From Mycoplasma yeatsii (GTDB lineage Bacteria > Bacillota_I > Bacilli_A > Mycoplasmatales > Mycoplasmataceae): 63,959 nt of DNA. Shown here one piece after another: positions 20,575 through 31,281 of this stretch (position 1 is its first letter; each line of letters opens with the position of its first letter). The stretch lies in the NCBI RefSeq assembly GCF_030815295.1, contig NZ_JAUSWP010000006.1. One strand, 5' to 3'. The notes below the pieces were generated by a model that saw only the letters and a list, made by a program, of their open reading frames with translations, did no database searches and was not told the origin of the DNA. Position numbers and translations under genes: made by a program.

Positions 20575-22723
20575 AAATTTTATTAGAATATAGTTCATTT
20601 AATTTATTTTGCATAAAGTATTTATCTTTGATAATTTTGTCTTGTTTTATTAAATTATATTTATCTAAAACAGTGTTTAAATCTATGTTTTTATCACTAA
20701 TTTTATACATTATTTCATCTTTAGATGAATAAGTAGTATTTCCTAAAATAGAAAAATCATCAGTAATTAATAGCATATTTCTAGGATCTAAATTATATGT
20801 TTTTTCATCTGTAAAAATATTAGTTCCAAAATAATGATAATCTTTATTATTTGAAAATAACTCTAACATGGTTGCATAAATATCAATATGACTTCTAACG
20901 TTTTTGTTTACACCTTTTAATATACCTTTAGCTTGATCGCTATTTTCATCATTGTTTTTATTTGGAATGTAAACAAAAGCAAGGATTTTTTGTCTTAGTT
21001 TTACATATTCTAATCAAGTTAGTTTCTTATTATAATAGATTTCTAAATCGTTTTTATTTAATCCAGTATGTGGATGATCACTATAAAACACAAACATAGT
21101 ATCTTTTAATTTATTACCTAATTTTATAAATTGTTTAATAACGTTATCAAAATCAATAGCAGCATTTAAATATCTTCTACCTTCACTTGATAGTTTATTA
21201 AGATTATTATTTTCTAGTTCTACTTTATTTTTATAATAGTTAAATGGAGCATGTGGGAATAATAAATTTACATGAAAGAAGTTTTTATCTTTCTTGATAG
21301 GATTGTTATTGTTAGTAATAACATTATAAATTAAACTAGGTAGTATTCGATCATTAATAACATCAGTATTAAATAAGTTTAAAGTAGGTTTTATACTGTT
21401 TGATCCATCTAGATTTTTGATTTCTTTAAAATTATAGACATTGAATTTATCATCATTTCTATATTTTTTATTATCCGTAAAATAATATCTATTTTGATGA
21501 CCTAAAGCCTTTTCAAAGAAATGGTTATAATGATAAAACTCTAAGTTATTTGGTTCAAAAATATAGTTATTAAAATCAGTTAATACTCTAGGTAGTGAGA
21601 ATTGAATTTCACTTTTTGTTCTTTTTAATTCTTTAGAACTTACTCTATTTCCTGTTGGTATAATTCCAGTTGAAACTGCCAGTGTTCCATCAGCTGAATT
21701 ACCAACTCCTGCATTTGAATAGAAGTTATCTAATACATATGATTCTTTTAATAAACTTCTTAAGTTTGGTAGATAATCGGTATTAGTGAAAATATTATCT
21801 TTACAACTAAACAAATGATTAGTTGATTCAAATTGAACATAAATTACATTTTTTATTGAGTCTTTAATTTTATAAATTTCTGAATTAGCATCTAAATTCT
21901 TTTTATCATTACCTAATATATTTTTAGAATAACTATTTAATCTAGAATATTTATTGATATCTAATTTATCATTATTAACATCTAATTTTTCATTATTTTT
22001 AACAAATGGATCAGAACTTGAATAAAGTACATAATTGAATTTACCCATCATTTGCATCATTAAAGTTTGATTAGATGATTCTACTTTAACAGTATTTTTT
22101 AAGTAAGTTTTATAATTTCAAAATGTTAAAAATGAAGTAGTTAATCCACCAGAAAATAAACACATAGAAATTAAACATCTTTTAAATAATCTTATTGAAA
22201 AATTAGCTTTATTTTTCTTAACATTAACATCTTTAAAGTATTTCTTTTTCAAAATAAGATATGTTATTGCATAAATATCAAAAAGAATTATATAAATTAT
22301 CAGAAGGTAGAATTTATACTCTAAAAAGTAACCCCCCCCCGCATCTTTTCCGGCATTTATATAAAATTGACTAGCATTTTCTATTTTATGATCATAAAAA
22401 GGAAATGTTGTAGTTGCATATTTTGATACTCCAAAATTTAAGAATAGATAAACAATTAATAAAATTAGAACTAAGTTCATTAATAGAATTCTTATTAATT
22501 TATTTTTAAATAAAAGTATTACACTAAATAATACTAAAAGTATAGAGATATCTCCTATAATAGCTAATACTTTATGTTTTAAAGGTATGGCAAAAAACGT
22601 TACAGTTTGTAAATAATTACTATTTAATTTTGTGTAAAGAAATGTGAAAAATAAACATAAAAAGATTACATATATAAATATATGTAAAACTTTGTCTAAT
22701 ATTTTTTTAGATTTTTGTGACAT
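20573..22723 (-). CDS. LtaS-like sulfatase-superfamily membrane enzyme
   Basis: A 716-residue membrane enzyme of the lipoteichoic acid synthase / phosphoglycerol transferase type. About five transmembrane helices occupy residues 10-200, followed by an extracellular alkaline-phosphatase-fold domain. Metal and catalytic motifs are visible: VQFEST (metal-binding Glu), a Thr in NSADGTLAVSTG (candidate nucleophile), and FVFYSDHPHTG (Asp-His metal ligands). Mycoplasmas lack a wall and classical LTA, so the product may be a glycerophosphate-decorated glycolipid (inference). Two in-frame TGA codons code Trp (about 22115 and 21011). A C9 run on the plus strand at 22332-22340 lies in frame at residues about 128-131, in the loop before transmembrane helix 4; slippage there would truncate the catalytic domain. 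It starts 11 bp after the glyA stop. Confidence 0.8.
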
Positions 22724-22734
22724 TAATTATGTTA

Positions 22735-23976
22735 TTAATATTCTATGTTTTGATATATAGGGAATTGTTTACAAATTTCTGTTACTTGTTTAGATAATTT
22801 TTCTAAGTTTTCTTCTGATCTATCTTTTAAAGCACTACCTATGATTTGTGCAACTTTTATAAATGTATCTTCTTTAAATCCTCTTGTTGTCATTGCAGGT
22901 GTTCCAAATCTAACTCCTGAAGTGTAGAACGGTTTTTCTTGATCGAATGGAATCATGTTTTTGTTTGCTACAATTCCAATTTTTTCAAGAGTTTTTTCTG
23001 CTACTTTTCCTGTAATTCCAATAGTTGATTTAACATCAATTGTTATTAAATGATTGTCTGATCCTCCAGCAACTAATCTAAATCCTTGATTTTGTAATTC
23101 ATTAGCAAAAGCTTTTGTGTTAGCAATAATTTGCTTTGCATAATCAACAAATTCAGGAGTTGATGCTTCTAAGAATGCTTGAGTTTTTCCAGCAATTTGA
23201 TTTTCTAATGGTCCACCTTGTGATCCAGGGAAAACTGCTGAGTCAACTTTTTTAGCATATTGTTCTTTACATAAAATAACTCCACCACGTGCTCCTCTTA
23301 AAGTTTTGTGAGTTGTAGTTGTTACGATATCAGCATATTCCATTGGGTTAGGGTGAACTCCAGCAGCAACTAATCCAGCAATATGAGCCATATCAACCAT
23401 TAACATAGCCCCTACTTTATCAGCTATTTCACGGAATCTTTTAAAGTCAATAATTCTTGAATAAGCACTTGCTCCTGCTACAACTAATTTTGGTTGGTGT
23501 TCTAAAACAATTTTTTCAATTTCATCATAATCTAATTGTTCAGTTTCTTTACTTACACCATAAAATCTAAAGTCATAACTTGATCCTGAAAAGTTAATTG
23601 GATAACCGTGTGTTAAGTGTCCTCCAGCGTCTAAACTCATAGCAACAACTTTATCACCATGATTTAAAATAGCTCTATATGCAGCTTCGTTTGCTGAACT
23701 TCCTGAGTGAGGTTGAAGATTAGCGTGATCTGCTTTAAATAATTTTTTAATTGTTTCAATTCCTAAACTTTCGATTTCATCAATAAATTCACAACCTCCA
23801 TAATATCTTTTTCCTGGATATCCTTCAGCATATTTATTTGTTAAAATTGAACCATTTAATTTTAAAACTGCTTCTGAAACAAAGTTTTCAGACGCGATTA
23901 ATTCTATATGATTTTGTTGTCTTTCTAATTCCTTTCTTAATGGAATTAATATTTTTTCATTAATTTTTGAATTCAT
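22735..23976 (-). CDS. glyA: Serine hydroxymethyltransferase
   Basis: A PLP enzyme interconverting serine and glycine while charging tetrahydrofolate with a one-carbon unit, the main one-carbon source for thymidylate and formyl-Met. The 413-residue sequence has the PLP-lysine motif VTTTTHKTLRGARGG near residue 220, the N-terminal QQNHIELIASENFVSEAV, and LQPHSGSSANEAAY near 95. The gene overlaps the end of rpiB by 17 bp, so it is translationally coupled. Its folate cofactor fits the FolT-like transporter subunit at 38.6 kb. Confidence 0.97.
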   Translation of the reverse strand: MNSKINEKILIPLRKELERQQNHIELIASENFVSEAVLKLNGSILTNKYAEGYPGKRYYGGCEFIDEIESLGIETIKKLFKADHANLQPHSGSSANEAAYRAILNHGDKVVAMSLDAGGHLTHGYPINFSGSSYDFRFYGVSKETEQLDYDEIEKIVLEHQPKLVVAGASAYSRIIDFKRFREIADKVGAMLMVDMAHIAGLVAAGVHPNPMEYADIVTTTTHKTLRGARGGVILCKEQYAKKVDSAVFPGSQGGPLENQIAGKTQAFLEASTPEFVDYAKQIIANTKAFANELQNQGFRLVAGGSDNHLITIDVKSTIGITGKVAEKTLEKIGIVANKNMIPFDQEKPFYTSGVRFGTPAMTTRGFKEDTFIKVAQIIGSALKDRSEENLEKLSKQVTEICKQFPIYQNIEY

Positions 23977-24400
23977 TTAATGTACAAACCCTTTCTGTAT
24001 GTCGTCCTGCTTCAAATTCTGTATTTAAAAATGTATCTACTAGTTCTAACGATTTTTCTACAGCAATAAATCTTGCTCCAGTTGCTAAAATATTAGCATC
24101 ATTATGTAAACGTGAAAGTTTTGCTGCTTGAGTTTCATAAACTAAAGCAGCTCTAGCTCCTTGAACTTTATTAGCAGCAATACTAATTCCAATTCCAGAT
24201 CCACAAAGTACAATACCTTTACTATTTTTATCTTCTACAACATGTTTAGCAACATCATATCCTATGCTTGCATAATTACATGATTGACCATCGCTATTTC
24301 CTAAATCAACAACTTCATAACCTTTTTCTGTTAAGTGTTTTTTAATAGCATTTTTCATTTCAACTGCTGTATGATCGTTTCCAATATAAATTTTATCCAT
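23960..24400 (-). CDS. rpiB: Ribose-5-phosphate isomerase B
   Basis: Interconverts ribose 5-phosphate and ribulose 5-phosphate in the pentose phosphate pathway and supplies PRPP for Upp and purine salvage. The 146-residue RpiB/LacAB-family protein shows the N-terminal IYIGNDHTAVEMK and the active-site segment VLCGSGIGISIAANK with its Cys near residue 66. HNDANILATGAR near 99 is also family-typical. AACTGGGAGG precedes the ATG. It is first in a rpiB-glyA-LtaS-like transcription unit and divergent from a rhodanese gene. Confidence 0.94.
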   Translation of the reverse strand: MDKIYIGNDHTAVEMKNAIKKHLTEKGYEVVDLGNSDGQSCNYASIGYDVAKHVVEDKNSKGIVLCGSGIGISIAANKVQGARAALVYETQAAKLSRLHNDANILATGARFIAVEKSLELVDTFLNTEFEAGRHTERVCTLNEFKN

Positions 24401-24481
24401 TTTTACCTCCCAGTTTAAAAATATTTTACAACATTATTAGATAACATTTATAGTTAAGTAAAATATTAGTAGGTGAATAGT

Positions 24482-24778
24482 GTGAATAAAATTAGTATTT
24501 CAAATGAAGAGTTTTTTCAACTTATAGATCAAGGTTGAAAAGTTATCGATGTTAGAGATCAATATGAATATCAAAACTTTAAAAGATTTGAACCAAGTGA
24601 AAATATTTCATATCCTGAAGTTATAAATAATCCACAATTTAGATGACCTGATATTAATGAAAAATTAATCATAGTATGTAATCACGGAAATAGATCTGGA
24701 CTTACTGCTAGATTCTTACAAAAAATGGGTTATAAAAATGTTTATGTTTTAGATCGTGGAATTTATTCATTAGACTAA
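24482..24778 (+). CDS. Single-domain rhodanese-like protein
   Basis: A 98-residue single rhodanese domain, a possible sulfur carrier or sulfurtransferase. The active-site loop CNHGNRSG supplies the catalytic Cys and the Arg-Ser that follow the CxxxxR(S/T) pattern. WKVIDVRDQYEY is the typical domain start, and LQKMGYKNVYVLDRGI the typical end. The start is taken as GTG 24482 with AGGTG five bases before it; a GTG nine bases upstream is possible. Trp codons are TGA, so it does not appear as one standard-code ORF. It is isolated between divergent rpiB and convergent purB. Confidence 0.85.
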
Positions 24779-24784
24779 TAAAGT

Positions 24785-24811
24785 AAAAATCATGCTTGTG
24801 CATGATTTTTT
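24785..24811. terminator. Bidirectional terminator
   Basis: AAAATCATGC (24786-24795), loop TTGT, GCATGATTTT (24800-24809), with A and T runs serving the rhodanese gene (+) and purB (-). Confidence 0.85.
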
Positions 24812-24813
24812 AT

Positions 24814-26109
24814 CTATTTAAAAACTCTATTAAAAATGTAATCAACATGTCTTAAAAAGAAATTATTATCAAATAAAGATTCTAGTTTTTCTTTTGCTAC
24901 ATAATTTGTTAATGAGCTTTGTAAAACCTCATTTTTAAAATCTAATTTATCTTTTAGACATTTTAATGTAATTGATTGAACTTGATCATAAATTTGTTCT
25001 CTAGTGACATTTTTACAATTTATTAAAATATAAGTTAATATTCTTTGAGAAAAATAAATATTTTTAGCTTTATTAATGTGATTTAACATTTGTTGATGAT
25101 TAATAACAATATTTTCTAATGTATCATTTGTTCTTCTAATTACGTAAACTAGTAAATTAAATATTTCAGGTAAATAGATTCTTTCATTTGATGAATGTGA
25201 AATATCGCGTTCATGTCATAAATTATTATTTTCTAAAACTGTTAAAACTTGAGATTTAATATAACGACTTAAACCAGCAATATTTTCACTTGAGATAGGA
25301 TTTTTCTTATGTGGCATTGATGAGCTTCCTTTTTGATTTTTACTAAATCCTTCAGCTAATTCATTAACATCACTTCTTTGTAATAATCTAATTTCAGTTG
25401 AGATTTTTTCTAAAGTTGTTGCAATATTTGCAAATACTTCAACTAAGAATATGTGTCTATCTCTTTGACAAACTTGAGTTGATAAATTATCAACTTGCAT
25501 ATCTAATTTTTCAGCTACATATTTTTCAACTTCTACTTCTAAATTAGCGTAATTTCCCATAGATCCAGAAATTTTAGCTACTTCTATATCTTGTTTAGCT
25601 AATTTAAAACGATTAATTTGTCTTTGAATTTCATCAAATCATAAAGCAAATTTTAAACCTAAACTAGTTGGTTCTCCATACATTCCATGAGTTCTTCCCA
25701 TGATTAGTGTTTTTTTGTTTTCTAGTGCTAATTTTTTAAGAGTTGAAGAAATATTTTCTAGTTCTTTTTCAACAACAATATTAGATAGTTTAATTAAATA
25801 ATTTTGAGCTGTATCTACAATATCAGTTGAAGTGATTCCTAAATGCATTCATTTACTTTCATAATTTAATTGTTCAGATAACATTCTTGTAAAAGCAACA
25901 ACGTCATGTTTTGTTTCAGCTTCAATTTCTAACATTCTATTTAGATCTACTTTTAAGTTATTGTTAATTTTATCAATATCAGTTTTATCAATATAACCTA
26001 ATTCTGATCAAGCTTCACAAACTAGTTGTTCAACTTTTAGTCAAACATTATATTTGTTTTCATCACTTCATATTTTTGCTATTTCTTTAACTTCGTATCT
26101 TTTAATCAT
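24814..26109 (-). CDS. purB: Adenylosuccinate lyase
   Basis: Cleaves adenylosuccinate to AMP and fumarate, the second step from IMP to AMP. The 431-residue protein of the fumarase/aspartase superfamily has the signature GSSSMPHKKNPISSENI near residue 262, MHLGITSTDIVDTAQ near 88, and MGRTHGMYGEPTSLG near 136. Several TGA-coded Trp residues split the frame. The ATG at 26109 overlaps the purA stop (GATGATTAA), so the genes are coupled. The bicistronic purA-purB arrangement converts IMP to AMP; no other purine genes are nearby. Confidence 0.95.
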
Positions 26110-27400
26110 CAAATTCACCTTTAATTAAAATTGTTTGCTTACGATCTGGTCCAACTGAGAATCCTAAGAATGGAGTTTTTACAATTTCTTCAATTTTTTT
26201 CATGTATTTTTGAGCATTAATTGGAAGTTGGTCAAATGAAGTAACTTTAGTAATATCTTCATTTCATCCATCAACTTCTTCATAAATTGGTTTACATCTT
26301 TTTAGATCTAAATCATTTGCTGGCATTGAATGAATAATTTTTCCATCTAATTCATAAGCTGTACAAATTTTAATTTTTTCTTCAGTATCTAAAACATCAA
26401 ATAATGTTAAGAATAATTCATCAATTCCACCAACTCTAATTGCATATTTTAATGCAACTAAATCTAATCAACCTATTCTACGTGGTTTTCCTGTATTTGA
26501 TCCATATTCTCTACCACGTTCTCTTAATTTATTAGCTAAATCACCTATTATTTCAGTTGGCATACCACCTGATCCAACTCTAGTGTTATATGCTTTAACA
26601 ATTCCGACAACTTTATTGATATGTTTTGCATGAACTCCTACTCCAATTGAAGCATTGTTTGCTGAACAATTTGATGAAGTTACAAAAGGATAAGTACCAT
26701 GATCAATATCTAATAAAACTCCTTGTGCTCCTTCAAATAAAACAAATTTATCATCTTCAATTAAGTTAGCAACCTCATATCCTGAATCTATAATATTATT
26801 TTTAATTACTTCAAAATTACTCATTAATTCATTATAAATTGGTTCTAATTTTAATGGTTCGTGATTATAAACTTTAGTAATAATTTCATTATGATATTCT
26901 ATGTTTTCTTCTAATACTGCTTTAAAGTTTGGTTGTAAAATATCACAAATTCTAATACCATAACGAGCAGCTTTATCTGAATAAGTAGGACCAATACCAC
27001 GTTTAGTTGTTCCTATTTTATTTTCTTTTCTAGCTTCTTCTTGAAGTTCATCTAATAAAGTGTGTCATTCAAAAATTAAATGTGCTCTATCTGAAATATA
27101 AACATTTTTAGTATCTATTCCAGCTTCGTTTAATCTTTTCATTTCAGCAACTAAGTTTTTTAAATTAACAACTGTACCATTACCTATAATGTTTTTAACA
27201 TCAGCATTAAATACTCCTGAAGGTACAATAGTTACTTTATGTCTTTTATTATTAAATTCAATCATGTGACCAGCATTATCACCACCAGCAAATCTAACTA
27301 CAGCATCTGCTTTTTGAGCAAAATAGTCGGTTATTTTACCTTTTCCTTCGTCACCTCATTGACTACCTACAACAACAAGCGACTTGTATTTTCTTTTCAT
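26102..27400 (-). CDS. purA: Adenylosuccinate synthetase
   Basis: GTP-dependent ligation of IMP and aspartate to adenylosuccinate. The 432-residue protein has the N-terminal P-loop-like GSQWGDEGKGKITD near residue 12, GTTKRGIGPTYSDKAAR near 128, FEGAQGVLLDIDHGTYP near 218, and PRRIGW near 300. The ATG at 27400 follows TAAGGAGAAAATTT. It is the first gene of purA-purB. Two TGA-coded Trp residues lie in conserved positions, including the GSQW motif. Confidence 0.96.
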
Positions 27401-27460
27401 AAATTTTCTCCTTAAAGTATATAAATTTATTTTACAATATAAAATTCTTTTAATTCTATA

Positions 27461-27492
27461 TTAAAAAATCTTATGCTTTTAACATAAGATTT
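27461..27492 (-). terminator. rpoBC terminator
   Basis: AAATCTTATG (27467-27476), seven-base loop, CATAAGATTT (27483-27492), then T6 on the minus strand, just after the rpoC stop. Confidence 0.85.
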
Positions 27493-27502
27493 TTAGTTAT
27501 TA

Positions 27503-30500
27503 TTAATACTCGTTGTTGTGGTATTCTTCAGCTAATTTTTCAATTTCACTTGTTCCTGTTAAACCAGTACCTGCAGGGATTAAGTTTCCTAACATAATGT
27601 TTTCTTTTAATCCTTGTAGTTTATCTTCTTTTCCTTTGATAATAGCTTTTGTTAATACTCTAGCTGTATCTTGGAATGATGCTGAAGATAATCATGATTC
27701 TGATTCTAATGGTGCTTTTTTAATACCAAAGATTTGAGCAACTGATAATGGAGGTCTTTGTCCATTAATAATACATTTTTGCACAGCTTGTTTTCAATTT
27801 TGAATTGTAACAATTTCACCTGGTAATAAGTCTGAATCACCACTGTCAGTAATTTTTACTTTGTTTAACATTTGTTTAATAATGATTTCGATGTATTTAT
27901 CTGAAATTTCAATACCTTGTAAACGGTAAACTTTTTGAACTTCTTTTAGAATGTAGTTTTGAACATCTTGAATTCCACCAACTTCTAATAATTGATGTAA
28001 ATCAATAGCTCCTTCAGTTAATTTTTGACCTACATGAACATGTTCACCATTTTCAACACGAAGAATTGAGTTGAAATCAGTTTTGTATCTTCTGATTGTA
28101 TCGTTTTCACCAACAATGTTTATTACATAAATTCCATTGTGATCTTCAATGTTTGATACTACTCCATCAATTTCTGAAATAATCGCAACTGATCCTTTTG
28201 GTGTTGTAACGTCAAGTAATTCTTTAATACGAGGTAACCCTTGAGTAATATCGGCATTACCAGCAACCCCTCCAGTATGGAAGTTACGCATAGTAAGCTG
28301 AGTTCCTGGTTCTCCGATTGACTGAGCAGCAACAACTCCAACTGGTTCTCCAACTTTTACTAATGAAGCAGTAGCTAAGTTACGTCCATAACATCTTTGA
28401 CATACACCACGTGTGTTATCACAAGTTAATACTGAACGAATTAATACATTTGTAATTCCTGCTTTAACAATTTTTTCAGCAATGTTTTTATCAATCATTG
28501 TATTAGCTGCAACAATTAAATTATTATCAGCATCATAAATATCAGCGAATGCAAAACGACCATCTAATCTATCTTTTAATGGAACGATAACGTTATCGTG
28601 TTTTGTATCAATAATTGCTGATACTTCGAATCCTTTAGTTGGTTCACAGTCTTCGTTTACAACAACAATTTCTTGTGAAACGTCAACTAATCTTCTTGTT
28701 AGATATCCTGAATCGGCAGTTTTTAAGGCAATATCGGCCATACCTTTTCTAGCTCCGTGTGTTGAAACGAAGTATTCAGACACAGTCAATCCTTCACGGA
28801 ATGATGATTTAATAGGGATTTCTTTAATATCTCCTTTGGTATCGTTCATCAATCCACGCATACCTACTAACTGAGTGAAGTTAGATACGTTACCACGAGC
28901 TCCTGAATCCACCATTACAAAGATTGGGTTTTTTACATCTTTACGTAATACTGTTGATAATTCATTTTGGATGTTATCTTTAATTGTTGATCAAACTTCG
29001 ATAATTCTACGTTTTTTCTCACTAGCAGTTAACATACCCATGTTGTAGTATTCAGTAATTTGTTCAACTTTAGCATCAGCTTCTTTGAATTCGTCGTATT
29101 TGTGAGTAAAGGCAACAACGTCTCCAGCTGAAATAGTAGTTCCTGATTTTGTTGAGAAGTGGAATCCTAGATCTTTCATTTTATCTAGCATTTCAGCTGT
29201 TTTTCTTGCTCCATAAGTTTGGAAGTATCTTTCAATAATGATTGATAATTCTTTTTTCTTAATTGGTTGTTGAATTTCAACATTGTTAATTACATCATTA
29301 ATGTTTTGGTTGAAATCATAAATAAACTCAGGTAATACTTCTTCGGCATTTCAAATACTGTTTGAGTTAATTCATGGGAAAGTTTTATCAAAGATTTCAT
29401 TGAAGTATAGTTTACCAACTGTTGTTAATAAGTAAGAATTTTGTCTTTGTTCTTTATTGTTGAATTTTTCTTCTGGAAGTGCTGATAGTGGTATACCAAT
29501 TAATGCATTTAATGAAACTTGTTCATTTTTATATGCTGTGAATGCTTCTTGAATAGATGCAAACATCATACCTTGACCTTTAGCATCTTTTTCTTCAGTT
29601 GTTACATAGTAGTTTCCTAAAATGATATCTTGACCTGGAGTAACAATCGCTTTTCCATCTTTAGGTCCTAAAATCGCATTTGATCCTAACATTAAAGCTC
29701 TTGATTCAGCAATAGCTTCTTTTGTAATAGGAACGTGAACAGCCATTTGGTCCCCATCGAAGTCGGCGTTAAACGCAGTTGTAACTAATGGGTGTAAACG
29801 GATTGCTTTTCCTTTAACTAATTTAGGTTCGAATGCTTGAATTCCTAAACGGTGTAAAGTAGGAGCACGGTTTAAAAGAACTGGTCTTTCTTTAATAACT
29901 TGTTCTAAAGCTTCTCAAACTTTAGGGTCATTTTGTAATACCATTTTTTCAGCAACTTTAACGTTTTCTGCATATTCATGTTCTTGTAATCATTGAATTA
30001 CAAATGGTTTGAATAATGTAATAGCCATTTCACGTGGTAATCCTGCTTGATACATTTTTAGATCTGGTCCAATCGCAATAACTGAACGAGCAGAGTAATC
30101 AACACGTTTTCCTAATAAGTTTTGTCTGAAACGACCTTGTTTTCCTTTTAAAACACTTGTTAATGATTTTAAAGGACGTTTATTTTTACCTTGAACTGGT
30201 TTTGGTTTACGTTCGTTATCTAATAAGGCATCAACAGCTTCTTGTAACATACGTTTTTCGTTGTTAACAATAATTGATGGTGCTCCCATTTCTTTAACTT
30301 TTTTAAGTCTTTCATTTCTGATGATAATTCTTCTGTATAGATCATTAATTTCAGAAGTAGTGAATCTACCACCATCTAATTGAATAATAGGACGAATGTC
30401 TGGTGGAATAACTGGAATTACTCTCATAACCATTCATTCTGGTCTTTGGTTTGAACGTCTTAAAGAATCAAGAGTTTCTAAACGTTTCATTAATTTAGAT

Positions 30501-31270
30501 CTGTCATTTGGAGATTTTTTAAGGTTAGATAGTTCAGCTTTAATAGCTTGGCTTTCTTTTTCTAAATCTATTTTTTTCAATAGATATTCAACAGCTCTTG
30601 CTCCAATACCGAATTTAGCACCTGTATACTTACCAATTAAAGTAGTTGCTTCATCAATAGAAAATGGAATATTAGTGTTATTTAATTCTTCTAATAATCT
30701 GTTTGCTTTTCTAGTATCACGGTGTTCTGGATCGTTGATTATGTTAATAACTTCTAAAATTGTTTCACGTAATTTTTCACGTGTTTTATTAATTTTAGTT
30801 GAACCTAGATCTAAAACTTCTTTTTCAGCAAAGTGTTTTGAATCTCCAGCTTCTAAAACGATGTGTGAAACAAAGTATACTACTTCTTCTAATTCTTTAA
30901 CTTTTAGATCTAATAAAGCAGCAATTCTGTATGGTGCAACTTTTAACATTCAAATGTGAGTTACTGGTTCTTCTAATTCGATGTGTCCCATTCTTTCACG
31001 TCTTACGATCGCTTCAGTTAGTTCAACACCACATTTTTCACATTTTTTACCTTTATTCATAGGGTTTGCTTTTTTATATCTACCACATGAACATTCATAG
31101 TTTTTAGTTGGACCAAAAATTCTTTCATCAAATAATCCATCTTTTTCAGCTTTTAATGTCTTATAGTTGATAGTTTCTGGTTTAGTAACTTCTCCGTGTG
31201 ATCAAGAACGGATAGTATCAGGGTTTGCTAATTCAATCTTAATAGATTTTTTGTTTTTTATGTTTTCCAT
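27503..31270 (-). CDS. rpoC: RNA polymerase beta' subunit
   Basis: Catalytic subunit (1255 residues) of RNA polymerase. The catalytic Mg-binding motif NADFDGDQM is encoded near 29745-29770. The N-terminal zinc site has Cys residues in CSCGRY and CEKC near residues 60-80, and the second zinc cluster in CDNTRGVCQRCYGRN near residue 945. LLGKRVDYSARSVI is also conserved. Many TGA Trp codons break the gene under the standard code. Start ATG 31270 with AGGGGG before it, 11 bp after rpoB. Confidence 0.97.
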
Positions 31271-31281
31271 GTTTCCCCCTA

